NCBI GenBank assembly: GCA_035623335.1
Contig: DASPTQ010000009.1
Coordinates: forward strand, 1 to 64,000
Source of the DNA: JAFAGX01 sp035623335
Lineage (GTDB): Bacteria > Acidobacteriota > Terriglobia > Terriglobales > Acidobacteriaceae
DNA length: 64,000 bases
Direction of reading: 5' to 3'
Shown: positions 60,369 through 64,000 of the stretch, in pieces
Layout of the letters: every line of letters begins with the position of its first letter
Position numbering within the stretch: the first letter of the stretch is position 1
Notes under the pieces: model-generated
Databases searched by the model: none
Told to the model about the DNA's origin: nothing
The model's input: the letters and a program-made list of their open reading frames with translations, nothing else
Position numbers and translations under genes: made by a program

Positions 60369-60833
60369 ATGAACGATCGCATCGAAAAACAGATTGAGCT
60401 GAAGGCTCCGGTTTCCCGCGTGTGGCGTGCGCTCACGGATTATCGCGAATTTGGGGAATGGTTTGGTGTCAAACTGGATGGCCCGTTCGTCCAGGGCCAG
60501 ATATCGCGTGGCAACATCACCTATCCTGGCTATGAACATGTCCAATGGGAAGCTGTGACCGAGAAAATGGAGCCCGAACGCCTCTTCTCCTTCACCTGGC
60601 CACATCCCAAATCCCTCGATCGCGCGGAATATTCACCTGACTACTCCCACGCCCCTCGAACACTCGTCGAATTCAGGTTGGAAAGGACCAAGAACGGCAC
60701 CCTGCTTCGGATCACCGAGTCCGGGTTCGACCAGATCCCCGGCGATCTTCGCCTGGAAGCTTTCCGCAGGAACGAAGGTGGCTGGATGGAGCAGATCAAG
60801 AACATCGAAGCCTATGTCGCAAAAGCGGCTTAG
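60369..60833 (+). CDS. AHSA1/SRPBCC-domain protein
   Basis: The 154-aa protein has the START-like AHSA1 pattern: IEKQIELKAPVSRVWRALTDYREFGEWFGVKL, ITYPGYEHVQWEAVTEKMEPERLFSFTW and the final helix RNEGGWMEQIKNIEAYVAK. GGAGG precedes ATG 60369. Its 3' end overlaps the start of an ArsR regulator by 20 bases. AHSA1-ArsR pairs are common, with the first protein as a likely ligand-binding output. Confidence 0.88.
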   Translation: MNDRIEKQIELKAPVSRVWRALTDYREFGEWFGVKLDGPFVQGQISRGNITYPGYEHVQWEAVTEKMEPERLFSFTWPHPKSLDRAEYSPDYSHAPRTLVEFRLERTKNGTLLRITESGFDQIPGDLRLEAFRRNEGGWMEQIKNIEAYVAKAA

Positions 60834-61161
60834 TACCATCTCGGCTAAGCGGCGCACCCGCGCATCGCTGTTTGCTGCGCTCGGCGACGAGACGCGATTA
60901 GCACTGGTTGCCAAGCTCGCTGGTGGTCAACCCTATTCGATTTCGCAATTAGCCCGAGGGTCAAAGCTGACCCGGCAGGCGATCCGCAAGCACCTTGGCG
61001 TCTTGGAAGCGGTAGGAATGGTTCGGAGCGTTAGGACAGGTCGCGAGAATCGCTTTGCCTTCCGTCCGCGGCCAACAGAAGAAATCAGGCAGTATCTCGA
61101 CTTTGTTTCCGAACAGTGGGGCCAGGCACTCTACCGGCTAAAGTCTTTGGTCGAAACCTGA
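60814..61161 (+). CDS. ArsR-family transcriptional regulator
   Basis: The 115-aa winged-helix protein has LFAALGDETRLALVAKLAGGQPYSISQLARGSKLTRQAIRKHLGVLEAVGMVRSVRTGRENRFAF, without the ELCVCD metal site of ArsR/SmtB, so it is of the non-metal type found with AHSA1 proteins. ATG 60814 lies inside the preceding gene; the longer frame from 60778 is less likely. It likely represses its own operon. Confidence 0.9.
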   Translation: MSQKRLSTISAKRRTRASLFAALGDETRLALVAKLAGGQPYSISQLARGSKLTRQAIRKHLGVLEAVGMVRSVRTGRENRFAFRPRPTEEIRQYLDFVSEQWGQALYRLKSLVET

Positions 61162-61231
61162 GTCTTTCCGGGCCACGTCCTTCGGTCTAGCCCGGATCGC
61201 ATAGGATCGGCGTCCAGACCAACTGCCAGCA

Positions 61232-61948
61232 TCACCTTGGCGTGGATTGATGGGTTGGCTCAGGCCGCTTGTAGAGCCATGACGAAACTATGGCAACGGC
61301 GAAGATTCCCCAGAAGATCTTGAGGTTCAGAGTGATGGCGAAAGCCGACATCGCAAGAGCCGAGAGCCAATACATCAGTTCAGCGCGGAACCCCTCAGCC
61401 CAATGGGGAGTGTTGCCTGCCGGCGGAACGCGCGGTAGGAGTGAAGGTACGAGCCGAGGCACGGCGGCGCAGTAGGCGCGGTAGGGCTGACCCTGGTCGC
61501 GCAATAATTCGGATTCCTCCCGCAAGAGCAAGCGGATCACAAATACCGTCATGCCTGTCACCAGGATCAGGAAACCAATCCGGCTGGCCATGAGGCCGAC
61601 CCCTACGGCCATCAAGATATTGCCGAGATAGAGGGGATTGCGGACATGACGATAGGGGCCGTCCGCCAGCAACTTTTCGGTATGGACGCTGGAGTCGCGC
61701 ATGACGTCCGCTTGCAAGTAGGAAGTACCCCAGGTGCGCAAGAACGATGCGACGGTCAACAGCAGCGTTCCGAAAGCAAAGATAAGCCGATACGCATTGT
61801 CGGTTACGGGTCCATGGCGTTTCGCGAGCCAGTCGGCAATGGCCACACCGCAATTCACCGGATCCAGAAAGTAGGCGAAAAAGCCAAGGAAGAAAATGGA
61901 GGCAATGATCCACCATCGATGGCGGAACTCGAAAAGACTAGCCTGCAT
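61232..61948 (-). CDS. Isoprenylcysteine carboxyl methyltransferase-family membrane protein
   Basis: The 238-aa protein has about six membrane helices and the family motif LADGPYRHVRNPLYLGNILMAVGVG, followed by EESELLRDQGQPYRAYCAAVPRLVP. It resembles the protein at 32715 in this motif but is larger. The substrate is unknown. It precedes the phn genes on the same strand only by position; it is separated from phnX by 44 bases and could be read through from them. Confidence 0.8.
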   Translation of the reverse strand: MQASLFEFRHRWWIIASIFFLGFFAYFLDPVNCGVAIADWLAKRHGPVTDNAYRLIFAFGTLLLTVASFLRTWGTSYLQADVMRDSSVHTEKLLADGPYRHVRNPLYLGNILMAVGVGLMASRIGFLILVTGMTVFVIRLLLREESELLRDQGQPYRAYCAAVPRLVPSLLPRVPPAGNTPHWAEGFRAELMYWLSALAMSAFAITLNLKIFWGIFAVAIVSSWLYKRPEPTHQSTPR

Positions 61949-61992
61949 AGCGCAAAAAAGGTATCACATGGTTTTGACGACCCGCTCGGAAG

Positions 61993-62811
61993 TTACGGCC
62001 GCTCACCCGCTCGCAGGCGAATATCAATCTGATTCACGACCTGATCGATGTTGGCCAAGGTGTCGATTACGTAGTGGGCGCCTGCCTCGAGCAACTTGCG
62101 CCGCGCGTCCTGCAAACGCGCGGCTCGTTCAGATTGCCCTAACCGACGCCACTCGTCCTCCGTCAGGCCGATCATGTTTCCGGTTTGGGCGACCGCAACA
62201 GTCCAGGTACCGGCATTCAGGCCTTCCTCAATATCGCTAATCGTGTCTCCGATCTTGACGACCGCCTCGAGAGGATAAACCTTCAGGCGAACAGCGTTCT
62301 CATAAATCATCCAGGGAAGAGGACGTCCTGCCCCAACATCATCGGGGCAGAGGGCACAATCGGGCCTATAGCCTTGCTGGGCCGCGTGGGGAAGCAGGAT
62401 GTCCAGCAGCGGCCGCGTATAGCCCGTCGTGCTTCCAATCTTGAGGCCACGGTCGCGCAGGCGCTGTACCGCACTGGTTACGCCCGAGATCACCATCGAG
62501 CATTCCGCGAGGCATGCCATCTGTTGGGGAATGAATTCGGCAAACAGATGCTCCACTTCGCCCTCTCCAGGAGCCTTCCGATAGCACTTTTCCCACAAAC
62601 CAGCGATCCGAGGAACACGGAGCAGAGAGCGAATGTGATCCTTCTTAAGAACGCCCATGTCGCGGCGAACTTCCTCGTCGGTAACCTCTATTCCGCGATC
62701 GGCAAAAATCTTCTGCAGCACGCGGATGGGAGCCACGCTGCCGTGGTCTACGGTTGTGCCCGCCCAGTCAAGAATCACGGCCTGCAGCCGATCGCGATAG
62801 GGTCTGCGCAT
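61993..62811 (-). CDS. phnX: Phosphonoacetaldehyde hydrolase
   Basis: The 272-aa HAD enzyme cleaves the C-P bond of phosphonoacetaldehyde to acetaldehyde and phosphate. Its nucleophile is D15 in VILDWAGTTVDHGSVAP; the Schiff-base lysine is K56 in MGVLKKDHIR, and the metal-side acidic group is in VVKIGDTISDIEEG. Length is normal. It starts six bases after phnW, so the two work as one pathway for 2-aminoethylphosphonate. Confidence 0.96.
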   Translation of the reverse strand: MRRPYRDRLQAVILDWAGTTVDHGSVAPIRVLQKIFADRGIEVTDEEVRRDMGVLKKDHIRSLLRVPRIAGLWEKCYRKAPGEGEVEHLFAEFIPQQMACLAECSMVISGVTSAVQRLRDRGLKIGSTTGYTRPLLDILLPHAAQQGYRPDCALCPDDVGAGRPLPWMIYENAVRLKVYPLEAVVKIGDTISDIEEGLNAGTWTVAVAQTGNMIGLTEDEWRRLGQSERAARLQDARRKLLEAGAHYVIDTLANIDQVVNQIDIRLRAGERP

Positions 62812-62817
62812 TTTTTT

Positions 62818-63975
62818 CTAAGGCTGACTCCTGGGGATTGCTCTTTCCCTTGATCCAAGAACCGGATCCCGCAAATCGACTTGCATCCCGCCGAGCGCTT
62901 GCCGAATAGCGGCAACCAGGGCCCGTAGGTCCTGGGGAAATATGTGTCCTATCGTGCCGATACGGAAACACTCTACGTTGCTCACCTTGCCTGGGTAGAT
63001 GACGAATCCGAGTTCGCTCAGCCGCCGGTAAAACGTGGGGAAGTCAAAGCGACGATGCGCCGGGAGGCGGAACGAGGTGATGAAATGGCTCTGATGTTCG
63101 GGCCGAAGATAGGCATCAAAACCAAGTTCCGTCATGCCCTCGATCAGCGCCCGCCGGTTTGCCGAGTATCGTGCAGCCCGGGCTTCGACGCCACCTTCCT
63201 CCTGCAACTCCTCGAGAGCCTGTTGGAAGGCAAGCAGCGCGTGGGTGGGAGGAGTGAATTGGAATTGCCCGCTGTGTTCGAGCTCTCTCCACTGCGCAAC
63301 GAGATCGAGGCTCACGCTGCGGGCGTTGCCTTCGTTCCCCTCGAGGAGATCGCGGCGCGCCAGCACGAAGGCAAAACCCGGCACTCCCTGGAGGCACTTG
63401 TTGGCCGAAGAAACCAGGAAATCAATCTTGGCTTCCGAGATGTCAATGGGAATGCCGCCGAAGCTACTCATTGCGTCCACAATGAAAATGCGTCCCAGTT
63501 CGCGGACGATCGACCCGAGCTCAACGACGGGGTTCAGCATGCCGGTGGAGGTCTCGCAATGGACCACTGCGACATGGGTTATCGCCGGATCCTCGGCGAG
63601 CACCCGGCGCACGCGCTCCACTGGAACTGGACGATCTTCTTCGCCAACGATGGTTTGGCAGGAAATACCCAGCACCGTGGTAATTTTCGCCATGCGATGG
63701 CCGTATGCCCCGTTGATCGCGACCAACAGCTTTCCGCTCGATGGAATGACAGACGAGAGTACGGACTCGACCGCAAAGGTACCGGATCCCTGCATGAGCA
63801 CAGCTTCGTAAGAGCCATTGGCAACGTGACCGAGTTCGAGCAGACGACGGCGAATGTGGGTTACCACGGACAGGAATTCCGCATCGCGCGATCCCATATC
63901 CCGCAACATGGCTTGCTTCACGGTTTCGCTGGTGGTAAGCGGGCCAGGTGTGAAGAGAAGTTTCTGGTGGCTCAT
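62818..63975 (-). CDS. phnW: 2-Aminoethylphosphonate:pyruvate transaminase
   Basis: The 385-aa class-V aminotransferase uses PLP bound to K193 (SSANKCLQGVPGFAF). It begins LLFTPGPLTTSETVKQAML with GSRDAEF, and has GSGTFAVESVLSSV and VVHCETSTGMLNP. It turns aminoethylphosphonate and pyruvate into phosphonoacetaldehyde and alanine. GAGG lies before ATG 63975. No transporter or regulator for the pathway is seen within the window; one may lie to the right. Confidence 0.95.
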   Translation of the reverse strand: MSHQKLLFTPGPLTTSETVKQAMLRDMGSRDAEFLSVVTHIRRRLLELGHVANGSYEAVLMQGSGTFAVESVLSSVIPSSGKLLVAINGAYGHRMAKITTVLGISCQTIVGEEDRPVPVERVRRVLAEDPAITHVAVVHCETSTGMLNPVVELGSIVRELGRIFIVDAMSSFGGIPIDISEAKIDFLVSSANKCLQGVPGFAFVLARRDLLEGNEGNARSVSLDLVAQWRELEHSGQFQFTPPTHALLAFQQALEELQEEGGVEARAARYSANRRALIEGMTELGFDAYLRPEHQSHFITSFRLPAHRRFDFPTFYRRLSELGFVIYPGKVSNVECFRIGTIGHIFPQDLRALVAAIRQALGGMQVDLRDPVLGSRERAIPRSQP

Positions 63976-64000
63976 CGCTTGGGTTCCTCGCAGTTGGGAA

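Overview
The window reads as a chromosome segment of an Acidobacteriota bacterium, probably Terriglobia-like. The signs are a carboxypeptidase-regulatory TonB-dependent receptor, a MacB-like ADOP-type permease, a Ser/Thr kinase with the N-terminal style common in that phylum, a TPR tail with the KDADP signature, Tat-exported and FecR-type proteins, and moderately high GC. No rRNA, complete tRNA, CRISPR array or intact transposase was seen. Identifications come from reading the sequence by eye; no database search was run.

The centrepiece (about 35.8-45.5 kb) looks like a fluoride-response island. I find three RNA leaders that fit the fluoride (crcB) riboswitch, each behind a sigma70-like promoter. 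One (+) precedes a Kef-type antiporter and a UspA protein, one (-) precedes a second UspA protein, and one (+) precedes a long run of genes: dynamin-like GTPase, CrcB/Fluc fluoride channel, a double zinc-site protein, three DUF190 domains in two proteins, and a second dynamin-like GTPase. An AAA-type ATPase lies inside the island. Each leader carries an alternative hairpin that would capture the strand needed for the aptamer pseudoknot. Fluoride export is expected behind such leaders; the paired dynamin-like GTPases are not, and suggest a membrane-repair or remodelling arm of fluoride resistance.

The left part (0.8-6.5 kb) is a tight operon for oxalate use: a FadR-type regulator, the three subunits of oxalate oxidoreductase (a ferredoxin-reducing, TPP-dependent enzyme that turns oxalate into two CO2) and an OxlT-like oxalate transporter. 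Substrate-selecting arginines and the switch aspartate of the enzyme, and the Arg/Lys pair of the transporter, are at the expected spacing. Between 7.3 and 12.8 kb are thiamine salvage genes (thiD, tenA), a ThiH-like radical SAM enzyme and the ClpB disaggregase. From 13 to 24 kb are a VapBC module with a palindromic operator, a two-component system, YceI and a membrane-anchored carboxypeptidase-regulatory protein, an X-Pro-type peptidase, a YjbQ-like protein and a Rieske-FAD oxidoreductase gene broken by one amber codon.

From 24.5 to 27.9 kb a minus-strand catabolic operon encodes a VOC protein, a BKACE enzyme, a double carboxymuconolactone-decarboxylase-fold protein and a Rieske ferredoxin. 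The stretch 28-35 kb is rich in decay: an arylsulfatase tail, a VOC gene with two stops, and a cyclopropane-fatty-acid synthase remnant joined to a TPR tail. It also holds a MarR-controlled methyltransferase and an AAA ATPase bracketed by short repeats. To the right of the island (46-64 kb) lie a TonB-dependent receptor, a GH63-like glucosidase, a FecR protein, an atypical D-aminoacylase homologue, an isochorismatase-fold protein, the ADOP permease, an AHSA1/ArsR pair and the phnW-phnX pair for 2-aminoethylphosphonate breakdown.
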